From Roseovarius albus (lineage in GTDB: Bacteria; Pseudomonadota; Alphaproteobacteria; Rhodobacterales; Rhodobacteraceae), in the NCBI RefSeq assembly GCF_900172335.1, contig NZ_FWFX01000005.1:1-64000 (forward strand): a stretch of 64,000 bases of DNA. Direction: 5' to 3'. The position numbers and the translations under genes are program-made. This document shows, one piece after another, positions 16,843-26,435 of the stretch. The notes under the pieces were generated by a model. It saw nothing but the letters and a program-made list of their open reading frames with translations, searched no databases and had not been told where the DNA came from. Position 1 is the stretch's first letter; every line of letters starts with the position of its first letter.

Positions 16843-17721
16843 ATGAGTTCTCAACCCTTTCAGAGGATGGTTTCCTTGATGGATTTGAATTTCTATTCAC
16901 TTGAGTCGACAGGAAAGACGATTGCGGATATCACATCAGCCGCACCCCTTATTCCTGTTAGAACCCCTGTCAATGTGGCTTGGCTGAACGATGAGGGTGA
17001 TTACGACAGACTGCGAACGGTGCGCCGGATCGACGATGCCGGACTATTGCCGGTGCCAATATTTGCAGCTCGACGCCTTAAATCAAAAAAGCACTTGTTT
17101 GACCTGACTGAAAAACTCCGGTTTGCCGGCGCACAGGGGCAAGCCATGGTCGTTGGTGGTGACCCATCAGATGCGTCGGGGCCATTCAACAACACGATAG
17201 ATCTCCTTCGAACGGAGTGGATTGAAAAGTATGCGATCAAGAGGGTCACCTTGCCGGGTTTTCCTGAAGGGAACGCTGCCATAGGTTATCGTTCGGACGT
17301 GGCCCTACTGGAGCAGAAGGTAAAACTTTTGGAGTCCTACGGATGTAGCGTGAGCATAACCACTCAACTTGCCTTTGATCCCAACAGAATTCTCGACTGG
17401 ATAAGCCAGCTTCGAAACGTTGGTGTTAGCCAGCCGATCCAAATTGGAATACCTGGGCCGACTAAAAGGGATCTCCTGCTCAGGTTTGCACGCTCATTTG
17501 GGGTTTCGGCTGGCGGGTTGAACAACGTGAGTGACACCGTGGACGGGATCGTTGATTTCTCCCGCCTGGTCTGCTTGATCGAACAAGAACTGCAACGACG
17601 CAATTTAGCTGATGTTGCGGTTCACCTTTATCCCTTTGGTGGCACGAAGGCTGCTGTTGAGTGGTTTAATGCAGTTAAGGCGCGGCAAACGCAGGACACT
17701 TCGAGTAAAATGCTGGCGTGA
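16843..17721 (+). CDS. Methylenetetrahydrofolate reductase-like protein
   Basis: This TIM-barrel protein of about 280-292 residues is MetF-like. Conserved-type segments include VNVAWLNDEGDYDRL, the VVGGDPSD turn, the LPGFPEGNAAIGY block, ITTQLAFDPNRIL and IGIPGPTKR. The MetF family reduces methylene-THF to methyl-THF with FAD and NAD(P)H. This version is divergent, with no metE or metH nearby, and may serve C1 catabolism rather than methionine synthesis. The start is uncertain: ATGs at 16843, 16867 and 16879 are all possible. It probably forms an operon with DUF983. Confidence 0.75.
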   Translation: MSSQPFQRMVSLMDLNFYSLESTGKTIADITSAAPLIPVRTPVNVAWLNDEGDYDRLRTVRRIDDAGLLPVPIFAARRLKSKKHLFDLTEKLRFAGAQGQAMVVGGDPSDASGPFNNTIDLLRTEWIEKYAIKRVTLPGFPEGNAAIGYRSDVALLEQKVKLLESYGCSVSITTQLAFDPNRILDWISQLRNVGVSQPIQIGIPGPTKRDLLLRFARSFGVSAGGLNNVSDTVDGIVDFSRLVCLIEQELQRRNLADVAVHLYPFGGTKAAVEWFNAVKARQTQDTSSKMLA

Positions 17722-17804
17722 GGCAATACCAGATGCAAAAGGCCGGCCCATTGAGATCGGCCATGCTAGATTTTCGAGAGATCTTCTTGTTATCGTTGAG
17801 GGCA

Positions 17805-17996
17805 TCACGCCACCAGAGCGACCGAGTCATTTCCGGCAGGGATCCGCAATGGGCATGTGCTGTCGGTGACGGTTCTCCAGATTGCTTGAACAACATCCTC
17901 GGAGAAGGTGAATTCTTTCCCTTCGGCGTTCATGAAGGCAGCCATAGTCTGCTCGACGAATGGCTTGTAGTCTTCAGGCGTGTCATTGGATTCTGA
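17805..17996 (-). pseudogene. C-terminal remnant of a short-chain dehydrogenase
   Basis: Reading the minus strand from about 17996 gives an open frame of roughly 63 codons that includes TPEDYKPFVEQTMAAF and FTFSEDVVQAIWRTV and ends at a TGA (17805-17807). This matches the tail of a short-chain oxidoreductase; the Rossmann and catalytic parts are absent and no start exists. It abuts the headless AraC remnant, consistent with a deletion that removed the facing 5' ends of a divergent SDR/AraC pair. Confidence 0.6.
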
Positions 17997-18871
17997 CCTG
18001 GTAGAACGATATGAGTCCGAATACCCAGAGGGGCCAATTCGGGTGCATCGTGAGGATGTAAACGAGGCCTTCTACTGTTCTCTACTTGCGGGACGTGCAT
18101 GCCTGGAGGCCGAAGGGAAAGAACCATTGGTTTTGAATGCGGGTGACTTTGTGCTGATCCCTGCGGTCAAGTCATTCACCTTTTCAAGCATGGACCCGCC
18201 ACCACCCGCTGATTTGGTCAACGACCCAGTGGAGGGTGAAGACGGAGTATTCCAGCTTGGGGGGACTGATGCGGATCCAGGGGTTCAATAACTCGTAGGA
18301 CACTGCACATTTACCAGCCCGGACGCTGATCTATTGATCTCTCTACTGCCTGATCTGATCTTTGTTCGCGGTGAGGGTCGGTTGGCTGCACTTACGGGGC
18401 TTGTTCGCGATGAAGACTCGGGCAAACAGGCCGGCGCGAGATGTGATCGTCGAGAACCTATTGCAAGTCCTACTGATCGAAGCCTTCCGGTCTGGCGCGA
18501 ATCCGGCCCCGACTGCTGGCCTTCTACGTGGATTGGCAGACATTCGGGTTGGACCCAGTTTGCGCGCCATGCACGCGGCCCCTGCTCACAACTGGACTGT
18601 TCAATCACTTGCAAGCGAAGCCGGGCTATCACGATCTGCATTCTTCACGCGGTTTGAAGGGGTCATGGGAATGCCCCCAATGAGCTATTTGCAGAACTGG
18701 CGGATGACGCTGGCAAAACAAATGCTCCGGGCGGGCAATCTCAGTATTTCCGAAATCTCTGCCCAGACAGGGTATGGGTCGACCTTTGCCTTCAGCGCTG
18801 CGTTTTCCCGCTATGTAGGATGCCCTCCCGCGCGTTACTCAAAGGAAAACATGCTGGTGGCTTCGGGCTAA
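17980..18871 (+). pseudogene. AraC-family regulator, decayed
   Basis: The first part (17980-18288) encodes a cupin-like AraC ligand domain (EAFYCSLLAGRACLEAEG, LNAGDFVLIPAVKSFTF) without a convincing start. An in-frame TAA at 18289 interrupts it, the same frame then continues as domain-like sequence, and a frameshift occurs near 18435-18450. The remaining frame to 18871 encodes an intact double HTH (WTVQSLASEAGLSRSAFF and ISEISAQTGYGSTFAFS). The gene therefore has a missing 5' end, one nonsense codon and one frameshift. It ends six bases before the next convergent SDR gene. Confidence 0.8.
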
Positions 18872-18876
18872 GCTTG

Positions 18877-19614
18877 TCAGATGACACCGCCATTGGCGCG
18901 AAGTGTTTGCCCACTGATCCAATGGCCATCAGGTCCGGCTAGGAGCGAAACCGCTGCGGCGATATCTTCGGGTGTACCGAGCCGGCCAAACGGGTTCATC
19001 TTCTTGATGTTTTCAATCACGGTATCTGGCTTACCGGCCAGAAAAAGATCTGTTCCAACTGGTCCCGGTGCTACCGCATTCACAGTGATCCCTCGCGGCC
19101 CGAGTTCCTTGGCCAGAACGTGGCTCATGGCTTCCACCGCAGCTTTTGTCGCCGCATAGACTCCGTAAGTTGGCTGATAAAGACCGACCACGCTGGAGGA
19201 CAGGCTGACAATCGCGCCGCCTGCGTTAAGGCGGTTGGCGGCCTCGCGCATGCCGCGAAAGGCACCACCGATGTTGACGGCGCAATGAGCCTCGAAGTCG
19301 GCATCAGATGTAGATGCAACTGCACCCAGGCGCATAATACCCGCGTTGTTGACCAGAACATCGACAGAGCCGAACTCCTGTTCAGCTGCATCGAACAATC
19401 GTGGCATGCAGGATGGATCAGAAATGTCGCCCTGAACTGCGATTGCTTGGCCGCCGGCTTTTTTGATAGCGTCTGCAATCTCGTTCGCGCCGGCCTCATC
19501 ACTCGCATAATTGGCAATAACTGCATGGCCATCCTGAGCCAGGCGGAGTGCGATGGCTGCACCAATCCCTTTGCTGGCGCCAGTTACAATTGCGGTTCGT
19601 TGTTCGTGTGCCAT
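18877..19614 (-). CDS. Short-chain dehydrogenase/reductase (SDR)
   Basis: This classical SDR of about 245 residues has TGASKGIG near the N-terminus, NNAG at about residue 86, catalytic Ser and YxxxK (YGVYAATKA) and a C-terminal GHWISGQTLRANGG. The ATG at 19614 has AGGAG at proper distance, favouring it over 19650. The substrate is unknown; resemblance is to 3-oxoacyl-ACP reductase-like SDRs. It is divergent from a LysR gene that probably regulates it. Confidence 0.88.
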   Translation of the reverse strand: MAHEQRTAIVTGASKGIGAAIALRLAQDGHAVIANYASDEAGANEIADAIKKAGGQAIAVQGDISDPSCMPRLFDAAEQEFGSVDVLVNNAGIMRLGAVASTSDADFEAHCAVNIGGAFRGMREAANRLNAGGAIVSLSSSVVGLYQPTYGVYAATKAAVEAMSHVLAKELGPRGITVNAVAPGPVGTDLFLAGKPDTVIENIKKMNPFGRLGTPEDIAAAVSLLAGPDGHWISGQTLRANGGVI

Positions 19615-19707
19615 GTCAATCTCCTTTCTGTTTCCAGCGAAGATAGACACGGACGTAACCCAGATAATGTGTCTTGTATTGGAATGACAATTCAGTAAAT
19701 ACGAACA

Positions 19708-20604
19708 ATGATCGATAGGCTTGAAACCATGCGACTTTTTGTTCGTGTACTGGAACGTGGAAGCTTCACAAAGGCCGCAGCGGATCTAAATATTCCTCGG
19801 TCTACCGCAAGCGAAGCCATACAGAGGCTGGAGCGTGACTTGGGAAGTCGACTGCTGGATCGAACGACACGACACGTTGCTCCAACACCGGATGGGCAGG
19901 CCTACTACCAAAGATGCGCGTCCATTTTGGCTGATCTGGAGGAAGCTGAAGGTGCACTGCGCGGGCATGAACCGTCAGGTCTGCTGCGCATTGATGCCCC
20001 CGGCACTATGACGCGGGTCTTTCTGCTGCCGCACCTGTCTGATTTTTTGGCCACATATCCCAAGATCATCCTTCAACTCGGTCAGACAGAGCGCCTGGTG
20101 GACCTGGTGCGCGAAGGCGTTGATTGCGTCATCCGCGCAGGCATTCCTGATGACAGTGGAATGATCACACGGCACCTGATCGATCTCCCTGAAATCACCT
20201 GCGCGAGTCCAGAGTATCTGGCCAAGTATGGCACTCCTACGTCGGTAAACGATCTAAAAGGTCATCAGATGGTTGGTTTTCTGTCGTCGCGCACTGGCGC
20301 TGCACTACCGCTGGAGTTCAAGATCGGAGACAAGGTTAAGGATGTAACGTTGCCAGCGCTTGTGACAGCGAATGACGCGGACACAGTGCATCATCTAATC
20401 CGAGACGGGTACGGGATTGGACAAGCGCCGAAATATCGTTTTCTAGACGACTTGGAAGATGGTCGTCTTGTGGAAGTCTTACCGGATACACCGCCATCCC
20501 CAACCCCGCTGGCTGCATTTTACCCACAAAATCGACAACTCTCCCCGCGTGTGCGGGTTTTCCTCGATTGGGTCGTTTACATTTTCAATAAGGCCGCGCA
20601 TTGA
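19708..20604 (+). CDS. LysR-family transcriptional regulator
   Basis: This 298-residue regulator has an N-terminal winged HTH (MRLFVRVLERGSFTKAAADLNIPRSTASEAIQ region) and a C-terminal periplasmic-binding-protein-like effector domain. It is of the CrgA/DmlR-like group. The 93-base gap to the divergent SDR gene is typical of LysR autoregulated pairs. The effector is unknown. Confidence 0.9.
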   Translation: MIDRLETMRLFVRVLERGSFTKAAADLNIPRSTASEAIQRLERDLGSRLLDRTTRHVAPTPDGQAYYQRCASILADLEEAEGALRGHEPSGLLRIDAPGTMTRVFLLPHLSDFLATYPKIILQLGQTERLVDLVREGVDCVIRAGIPDDSGMITRHLIDLPEITCASPEYLAKYGTPTSVNDLKGHQMVGFLSSRTGAALPLEFKIGDKVKDVTLPALVTANDADTVHHLIRDGYGIGQAPKYRFLDDLEDGRLVEVLPDTPPSPTPLAAFYPQNRQLSPRVRVFLDWVVYIFNKAAH

Positions 20605-20945
20605 CAAAATGTCTACGGCCGTTCTCTCGACTTTGCAAAGTCAGCTTTATTGCGCAGAGCCGCTGCTCGTGCATTGCGCAGCGTCGGTCAAAGTGGGCTC
20701 GAACCGGACTTTAGAGGCAACGCAGTATTTGATTTTCTGGTTTCGCCCACTCAGCCGAAGACGGCCCATACCGGCCATTCGAAAATCTCAAATTTTTCCT
20801 GTCAGTTTCCCGAAAGCTGACATTGGTCGATGACACGGCATTTTGGCTGCGCCAATGGTCCAAACATAACTTACAGCCGCCTCAAGAATGCGATTACTTT
20901 GACGCAGACATTAAGTTCTTAGATCGGACCTTGAACCGTGTTTGT
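20605..20945. other. Gene-free gap with degenerate repeats
   Basis: No credible gene lies between the LysR gene and the sugar dehydrogenase. The tract carries a repeat-family member at 20662-20722 resembling 26548-26608, and CGGCCCATACCGGCCATTC at 20762-20780, which recurs with two changes at 22289-22307. I infer decayed non-coding repeat elements. Confidence 0.45.
20662..20722 (+). repeat. Degenerate intergenic repeat, copy A
   Basis: Aligned by eye with 26548-26608, this tract shares GCTG-TCGTG, GCAGC-TCGG-CAA, GCTC-AACCGG and TTAG in the same order and spacing. A shorter match (CGTGCATCGCGCAGCAT) lies at 24503-24519. No protein reading explains the conservation. Confidence 0.5.
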
Positions 20946-22019
20946 TCAAGGTGTCATGCGATAGACTGCACCCTTTGCAACAGAAATAAACCAGATTGAA
21001 CCGTCAGGCGCTTCGAGCACATCTCGCACCCGTCTTGTTTGTTGCGTCTTTATTTGCTCAACTTCTCGCAATGGTGTTCCGCTCAGGCGTGAGATGTAAT
21101 TGAACTTGAGCGAGCCCACAAAAATGTCGCCTCGCCATTCCGGCCAGAGCTTCCCAGAGTAAACCATCAACCCTGACGGTGCCATTGACGGATCCCAATA
21201 GAACTTGGGCTGTTCCATGCCCGGCTTTTCAGTGCCGTCACCTATTGGAAGACCAGAGTAATGCCGGCCATAGGAAATCACTGGCCAACCAAAATTCGCA
21301 CCTTTACGGATGTGATTCACTTCGTCGCCGCCTCGCGCCCCGTGTTCGCTGGTCCAAAGTTCACCTGCCAGATCCAATCCAAGACCCTGAGGATTGCGAT
21401 GACCAAATGACCAGATTTCCGGCAACACTCCTGCTTGATCGACAAACGGATTGTCGTCGGGAACAGAGCCGTCCCGATTGATACGAATGATTGAGCCATT
21501 GTGCGAGGAGCGGTCCTGTGCGCTTGGGCGGTCCGCTCGGTCTCCATTTGTCACAAACAACGTTCCATCTTCGGCCTCAACAACGCGCGAGCCAAAGTGT
21601 CGACCGCCAGTGGCCCCCGGAAGACTTTCAAAAATGTCACGAAGGTTTTCCAATCGGATGCCGTCTTCATTTAAACGCCCAACCGCCAAAGCAGTCCCCG
21701 CACCACCAGAAGTTTGCGGTTTCGAATAGGTCAAAAATATCTCTCGGGTTTTTGCAAAGTCGCGAGCAAGAGTGACATCTAACAATCCTCCTTGCCCACT
21801 GAAATAAATCTCAGGCACCCCAGCCACGATGCTCTTGCGTCCACCGCGCACCAAGAGGAGCCTTCCACCTCTTTCAGTGACAAGGAACGTATCGTTAGGT
21901 AAAATCGCTACCCCCCACGGCTCCTTCAATCCGGTCACCATCGCCTGAAATTCAATGGCGACAGCATGTACAGTTCCCAAAATCACAAAAAACATCGCAG
22001 CGATGAAGTTTCTATGCAT
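20946..22019 (-). CDS. PQQ-dependent aldose-sugar-dehydrogenase-like protein
   Basis: This secreted six-bladed beta-propeller enzyme of the glucose/sorbosone (YliI/Asd) family oxidises aldose sugars in the periplasm using PQQ. The signal peptide is at residues 1-23 (ending VHAVA). Family motifs include LKEPWGVAILPN, GGLLDVTL, FGSRVVE, IWSFGHRNPQGL and ELWTSEHGARGGDEVN. The ATG at 22019 is preceded by GGAGGTTTGTA; the frame to 22055 is a leader. No PQQ synthesis genes are in view, so the cofactor must come from elsewhere. It stands alone between two gene-poor gaps. Confidence 0.87.
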   Translation of the reverse strand: MHRNFIAAMFFVILGTVHAVAIEFQAMVTGLKEPWGVAILPNDTFLVTERGGRLLLVRGGRKSIVAGVPEIYFSGQGGLLDVTLARDFAKTREIFLTYSKPQTSGGAGTALAVGRLNEDGIRLENLRDIFESLPGATGGRHFGSRVVEAEDGTLFVTNGDRADRPSAQDRSSHNGSIIRINRDGSVPDDNPFVDQAGVLPEIWSFGHRNPQGLGLDLAGELWTSEHGARGGDEVNHIRKGANFGWPVISYGRHYSGLPIGDGTEKPGMEQPKFYWDPSMAPSGLMVYSGKLWPEWRGDIFVGSLKFNYISRLSGTPLREVEQIKTQQTRRVRDVLEAPDGSIWFISVAKGAVYRMTP

Positions 22020-22374
22020 TACAAACCTCCAAACAACTGCTCTTAAACACGACAAAAGGCATTAATCGGGTCAACTTTAAAATTGAATTTTCTCGACCGC
22101 ACCGTTCGTATAGCGATTTGAGGGATCCGTAGATTTAAAACATGATCGCATCAAATGCCTTCACACTCTCCTAAACTTCGACATGACCAAGCAGTTGTTA
22201 TAGGGAATTTAGATGGTCTTGTGTTTATTTTTAACGCTTTCACACATAGTTGGATCGAGCTCTGCCTTGCACTCAATGAGATCAACTTCGGCCCATTCCG
22301 GACATTCAGCAAGTCGTTCAGCGCTACGATGCGGTTCCCCAAACCGGGCACTTGTTCAGAGTGCAGCGCTCCAG
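22020..22374. other. Gene-free gap upstream of the sugar dehydrogenase
   Basis: I see no gene. It probably holds the promoter of the minus-strand sugar dehydrogenase near 22030-22100 and a degenerate repeat fragment at 22289-22307 (CGGCCCATTCCGGACATTC), similar to 20762-20780. Confidence 0.4.
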
Positions 22375-24264
22375 TCAGAAAAAAAGATTTAATCCCGCCA
22401 TTGATACGATCAGAAAAAGAACTGTCATGACGCCCCCAGATCGAACGAAATCGCTCACCCTGTAGCCTGCGGGACCCATGATCAGAGCGTTGACCTGATG
22501 GGTTGGGATTAGGAAGGAATTGGAGGTCGAAATCGCCACTGTCAACGCAAAGACTGCCGGGTCTCCTCCAGAGGCTAGCGCTATCGAAACCGCAAGCGGT
22601 ACAAGCAAGACAGTCGCACCAACATTCGACATGACAAGCGTAAATGCAGTCGCTAAAACCGCCAAGCCCGCCTGCAGCGCCCAAATTGGCCACCCGTCTA
22701 GCAAGCTCAGAATTTGCCCCGCAATCCAAGTCGCGGTTCCTGTGTTTTGAACTGCCTGACCTAATGGAATAAGAGAGGCTAGCAAAAATACGGTGCTCCA
22801 GCTGACCGCGTCATACGCCTCGTCAATGGAAAGCACGCGGCTCAAGATCATGCCCATAGCCCCGGCAAGCAGACACAAGGACAATCTGACGTCAGAAAAC
22901 AGGATCAACATCAGCGCCATGGCAAAAAACGCCAAAGCCCAACCCACCTTATGGGGTCGCAGCTCTTCCTGTGGGAAGTCAGATGTCACTACGACAAAGT
23001 CCCGGTCAGACAAAAGCTCGGTCAGCCTGTCCCATTGAATATGCACTACCGCCGTATCGCCTGCCTGCAACGGGACTTGCCCGATATGTGTGGCGAAATG
23101 GTCTTCGGTTTCAACATGGCTTAAAGTCTCTGCCCCGCGATGAATCGCCAGCAGCGAAAGCCCGTGAGATTGACGCAGACGCAGATCGATAGGGGTGTGG
23201 CCAATCACACTGGATCCCGGCGGAATCACAACCTCGGCCACGCCCGATTGGGTGGCCGCAAAATCATCCGCAAATACATCCAACTGAGGTAAAATTTCTA
23301 ACCCATAGGGCTCGGCAAATTCTTTCAGTACCACCCGGTGCAGCCCCAGGACCGCGAGTCGCGCGGGTGCTTCGATCGTGGTATCGGCCATTGGAGCAAT
23401 GACTTTGTGACCCCGGTAGGACGTTCCCAGAATATACATGTGATGGGCTACCATCAGATCAGCCAGCGTTTGTCCGATAAGGATGGATCCTTCTGGTACG
23501 CGCACTTCGAACATATCGGCGCGCAATCCGTAGGTGTTTTCGATGAAGGTTTGCATTGATCTGGCAGAACCCGCATCCGTCCCCCAATCCCGTTGTGCAG
23601 GTAGGACCCAACGCCCGAACAAGACGAAATAAAAAACTCCCGTCGCCACCAACATCACTCCGATAGGTGTGACTGAGAATAGCCCAAACGCCTCCATCCT
23701 CATATCTACCGGAAGACTTTCATTCGATGCGAGTATCAAATCATTGAGCAAAATCAGAGGGGAAGAGCCAACCATAGTGATTGTTCCACCCAAAATGGCG
23801 CAAAATCCCATTGGCATGAGCAAGCGGTTCATCGGAATCTCAGTACGTGCTGAAATGCGGCTGATCACAGGTAGAAACAAAGCCGCTGCCCCGACATTTT
23901 GCATGAAAGAGCTGATGACACCAACCACACCGGAGACAATAGGAATGATCCGCGCCTCGGTTGTCCCGCCCCGTTTTATTATCAACGCTGCCACTTTGGA
24001 CATCAGTCCGGTTCTATCAAGCCCCGCGCCTATGATCATCACCGCAATGATAGAAACAACTGCGTTTGACGAAAAGCCGACGAAAAGGTTAGAGACATCC
24101 GCCAGATTATTGAGTCCAGGCAGATAGCTGAGCCCGCCTAATAGCAGCATAACCAGAATCGCCGCCACATCTATTCGCACGATTTCTGAGACGAAAAGAA
24201 AAACCGTTATTGCCAGTAACGCCAGGACCACAATCATTTCGTTTGTCAGTGTTACTGTTTCCAA
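22375..24264 (-). CDS. SLC13 (DASS)-family permease with internal TrkA-C domains
   Basis: This 629-residue permease has an N-terminal half of about six hydrophobic segments (including the NVGAAALFLPV and GSSPLILLNDLI motifs), a central cytoplasmic insert with two RCK/TrkA-C-like domains (about residues 205-375), and a C-terminal membrane half with a second SNVGATVLLVPL. This layout is common in bacterial SodiTS transporters of sulfate, cysteate or dicarboxylates. The start is a TTG with GGAGG five bases upstream; an ATG nine codons later is possible. The substrate is not predictable. Confidence 0.87.
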   Translation of the reverse strand: METVTLTNEMIVVLALLAITVFLFVSEIVRIDVAAILVMLLLGGLSYLPGLNNLADVSNLFVGFSSNAVVSIIAVMIIGAGLDRTGLMSKVAALIIKRGGTTEARIIPIVSGVVGVISSFMQNVGAAALFLPVISRISARTEIPMNRLLMPMGFCAILGGTITMVGSSPLILLNDLILASNESLPVDMRMEAFGLFSVTPIGVMLVATGVFYFVLFGRWVLPAQRDWGTDAGSARSMQTFIENTYGLRADMFEVRVPEGSILIGQTLADLMVAHHMYILGTSYRGHKVIAPMADTTIEAPARLAVLGLHRVVLKEFAEPYGLEILPQLDVFADDFAATQSGVAEVVIPPGSSVIGHTPIDLRLRQSHGLSLLAIHRGAETLSHVETEDHFATHIGQVPLQAGDTAVVHIQWDRLTELLSDRDFVVVTSDFPQEELRPHKVGWALAFFAMALMLILFSDVRLSLCLLAGAMGMILSRVLSIDEAYDAVSWSTVFLLASLIPLGQAVQNTGTATWIAGQILSLLDGWPIWALQAGLAVLATAFTLVMSNVGATVLLVPLAVSIALASGGDPAVFALTVAISTSNSFLIPTHQVNALIMGPAGYRVSDFVRSGGVMTVLFLIVSMAGLNLFF

Positions 24265-24749
24265 GTCCGCCTCCTAGGGCCAGTCTAGACATACGAGAAA
24301 AAGCTCGGCATAGCCAAGTTATGTCACAAATTAAGTCCAGAACCCGTTTTTCTTTTATCATTAAACGGCAGTCGGTAGTAGGTGAGCGTGCGGAGATGGA
24401 AACAGCTTTTTCTGCTACAATGGGATAACCTACAGGGCTGGCCCTTTACCGATATTCGACGATCAGAAATTCCTACAGACCCAGTTCTCCGAAGCGGTCG
24501 TTCGTGCATCGCGCAGCATTTCAGTTCACCTCAATTCACACAAAGCGGACGTCTCTTTGGCGCAACCGAACGACATCAGAAAAGCCCATAACTGACCTCC
24601 ATGTTGATGGAGTTATCACTACAATTTCCATAAAATCGAACCTTTGAAGCTCTATACAGCCCCTTCATGGCGTTAAGCTACTTGCCAAATGGCTTGGTGG
24701 CTAGGAGTTCAGTCCGCGCCACCAAGTTCCGTCCATTCTTAAACTAACT
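24265..24749. other. Gene-free gap with hairpin and repeat fragment
   Basis: No credible gene is visible. It contains a repeat-family fragment at 24496-24519 (shared CGTGCATCGCGCAGCAT core), further GCGGACGTC-type fragments to about 24580, and a perfect 9-base hairpin at 24693-24726 close to the azoR stop. Confidence 0.4.
24693..24726 (-). terminator. Perfect 9-bp inverted repeat after azoR
   Basis: CTTGGTGGC and GCCACCAAG are perfect complements separated by 16 bases, 24 bases beyond the azoR stop on the minus strand. There is no T-run, so this may be a Rho-type or processing structure, or a remnant of a mobile element. Confidence 0.35.
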
Positions 24750-25418
24750 TCAAACCGCCTGTGCTACAGTTATGGCCAATTGGGTAGCCAAATCACGGGT
24801 GCGGGCCTCTGCAGTTACAACTGAAGCCCGGTGACGGTCGTCTTTGAATTCTTGGTATTCGATGGCGATGGTTTCGACATGCCCGGGCGCAACGCCGAAG
24901 TAATGCGCACAGGCCGCCAGACCAAGGTCAAGCGCGTTGAGGTGAGCCCTTACACCACCCTGACCAAAACCAAATTCGCCACGCGCTGACAGCACCACCA
25001 GTCGCTTTCCAGATAAGATAGGCTCGATCGGCGTATCCCCGCGTGCAAGATCAAAGGAAAAAGTCTTGCCGATCCGTGCCACTTGGTCAATCCAGCCTTT
25101 CAAAGCGGTAGGTATCCCGTAATTGTACATCGGCGCTCCCATGACTAGGATATCCGCGGCTTCCACTTCCTCGATCAGTTCGTCGGACAGCGCTAGGCGC
25201 TCGTTCATCCACGCCTCACGCTCTTCGAGTGGGGTAAAAGCGGCTTGAATGAATTCTTGGTCAATAGCGGGAATAGGGTTTAGCCCTACATCCCGGGTGA
25301 TAACAAGCGATTTCGGTGCGTTTGCTAGAAATGTACCGGTGAATATCCCGGTCAGGTGTCGTGTAAGAGAGCGTTCTTCAAGCTGGGCGCTTGCATCAAT
25401 TCGCAACAGAGTAGGCAT
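24750..25418 (-). CDS. azoR: FMN-dependent NADH-azoreductase
   Basis: This protein of about 222 residues has a flavodoxin-like fold. AzoR motifs are an N-terminal LRIDASAQLEERSLTRHL, APMYNYGIPTALKGWIDQVARIGKTF at about residue 95 and the LVVLSARGEFG segment. It reduces azo dyes and quinones with NADH. The ATG at 25418 follows AGGAG; the upstream extension is not supported. It is divergent from a LysR regulator, the probable controller. Confidence 0.9.
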   Translation of the reverse strand: MPTLLRIDASAQLEERSLTRHLTGIFTGTFLANAPKSLVITRDVGLNPIPAIDQEFIQAAFTPLEEREAWMNERLALSDELIEEVEAADILVMGAPMYNYGIPTALKGWIDQVARIGKTFSFDLARGDTPIEPILSGKRLVVLSARGEFGFGQGGVRAHLNALDLGLAACAHYFGVAPGHVETIAIEYQEFKDDRHRASVVTAEARTRDLATQLAITVAQAV

Positions 25419-25550
25419 TGGAAATCTCCTAAGTTTTTTCACTACACGCTTTGCCTACCAAGCGGCTTATTCTCTGGCGAAGGCGGATTTTTCAGGTTAT
25501 GGATGAATGAGATTCATCTTGGTGCAATCCGAACGGAAAGGAAGGAACCG

Positions 25551-26435
25551 ATGCGGCGCTTGCCACCACTCCACGCGCTGCGTGCCTTTGAAGCCGCCGC
25601 CCGGCATCTTCACTTCGCCCGTGCCGCAGAAGAGCTTCATCTAACGCCGACCGCGATCAGCCACCAGATCCGCCAACTTGAAGAGATTTTGGAAGTGAAG
25701 CTCTTTCACCGCTATCCTCGACCAATCCGCCTTTCGGCGGAAGGCGAGTCATTATACCCAGTGCTGCGCGAGAGTTTCGACCGTGTGGCCCAAGCCATCT
25801 CAGGCCTTTCTCAATTGGATCAAGACCGCCCCTTGACGGTTTCCGTAACTGTGGCATTCGCGAGCTTCTGGCTCATGAAGCGCCTGCCCGCATTGCAAAG
25901 TCAAACAGGGTTGAACCTTAAAATCGAAGCTGACAACCGGCCGGTGGACCTGTCCGGAAGCGATGTCGATTTCGCTGTTCGCTATGCAGTACATCCGGGC
26001 ACGGAAAATCAATGGTTGCCACTATTTAACGACAGTTTGATTCCACTCTGTGCGCCCGAGGTGCTGCGTCGGCATCAGGTCAAAGAAAATGCCGACGTTC
26101 TTCGTCTGCCGTTGATCCAGTACCGCTGGAATTGCGGCGGGGAAGTGCCTCCCAATTGGCAACGCTGGTCACAGGCAGCCGGGCTCACAGGCGAGGTGCC
26201 AGAGGTCACACAGCATTTCTCCGAAGAAATTAATGCCATTGACGCGGCGCTTGCAGGTCAGGGCGTGGTACTAGCGTCCAGCGTTTTAGCCGCTTCCGCG
26301 GTCGCAGCCGGGCACCTGGTGCGTCTGTCTGAAACGGAATTGCCCGGCAGAACGTTTTGGGCTGTGTGCCTTAGCGAGCAGCCGCGTTCTTGTGAAGTGG
26401 AGCGTTTCGCTACATGGGCACGTTCTTGCAACTAA
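25551..26435 (+). CDS. LysR-family regulator (GcvA-like)
   Basis: This regulator of about 294 residues has the GcvA-type N-terminus RRLPPLHALRAFEAAARHLHF and a winged HTH, then an effector-binding domain. The ATG at 25551 has GGAAAGGAAGGA just upstream; the longer frame from 25356 overlaps azoR and is rejected. The shared gap of about 130 bases suggests control of azoR. Confidence 0.9.
   Translation: MRRLPPLHALRAFEAAARHLHFARAAEELHLTPTAISHQIRQLEEILEVKLFHRYPRPIRLSAEGESLYPVLRESFDRVAQAISGLSQLDQDRPLTVSVTVAFASFWLMKRLPALQSQTGLNLKIEADNRPVDLSGSDVDFAVRYAVHPGTENQWLPLFNDSLIPLCAPEVLRRHQVKENADVLRLPLIQYRWNCGGEVPPNWQRWSQAAGLTGEVPEVTQHFSEEINAIDAALAGQGVVLASSVLAASAVAAGHLVRLSETELPGRTFWAVCLSEQPRSCEVERFATWARSCN

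Noticed and set aside
17605-17869. Possible small protein overlapping the MetF-like gene end
   Set aside because: It is antisense or out of frame with the MetF-like gene and the SDR remnant; no domain is seen.
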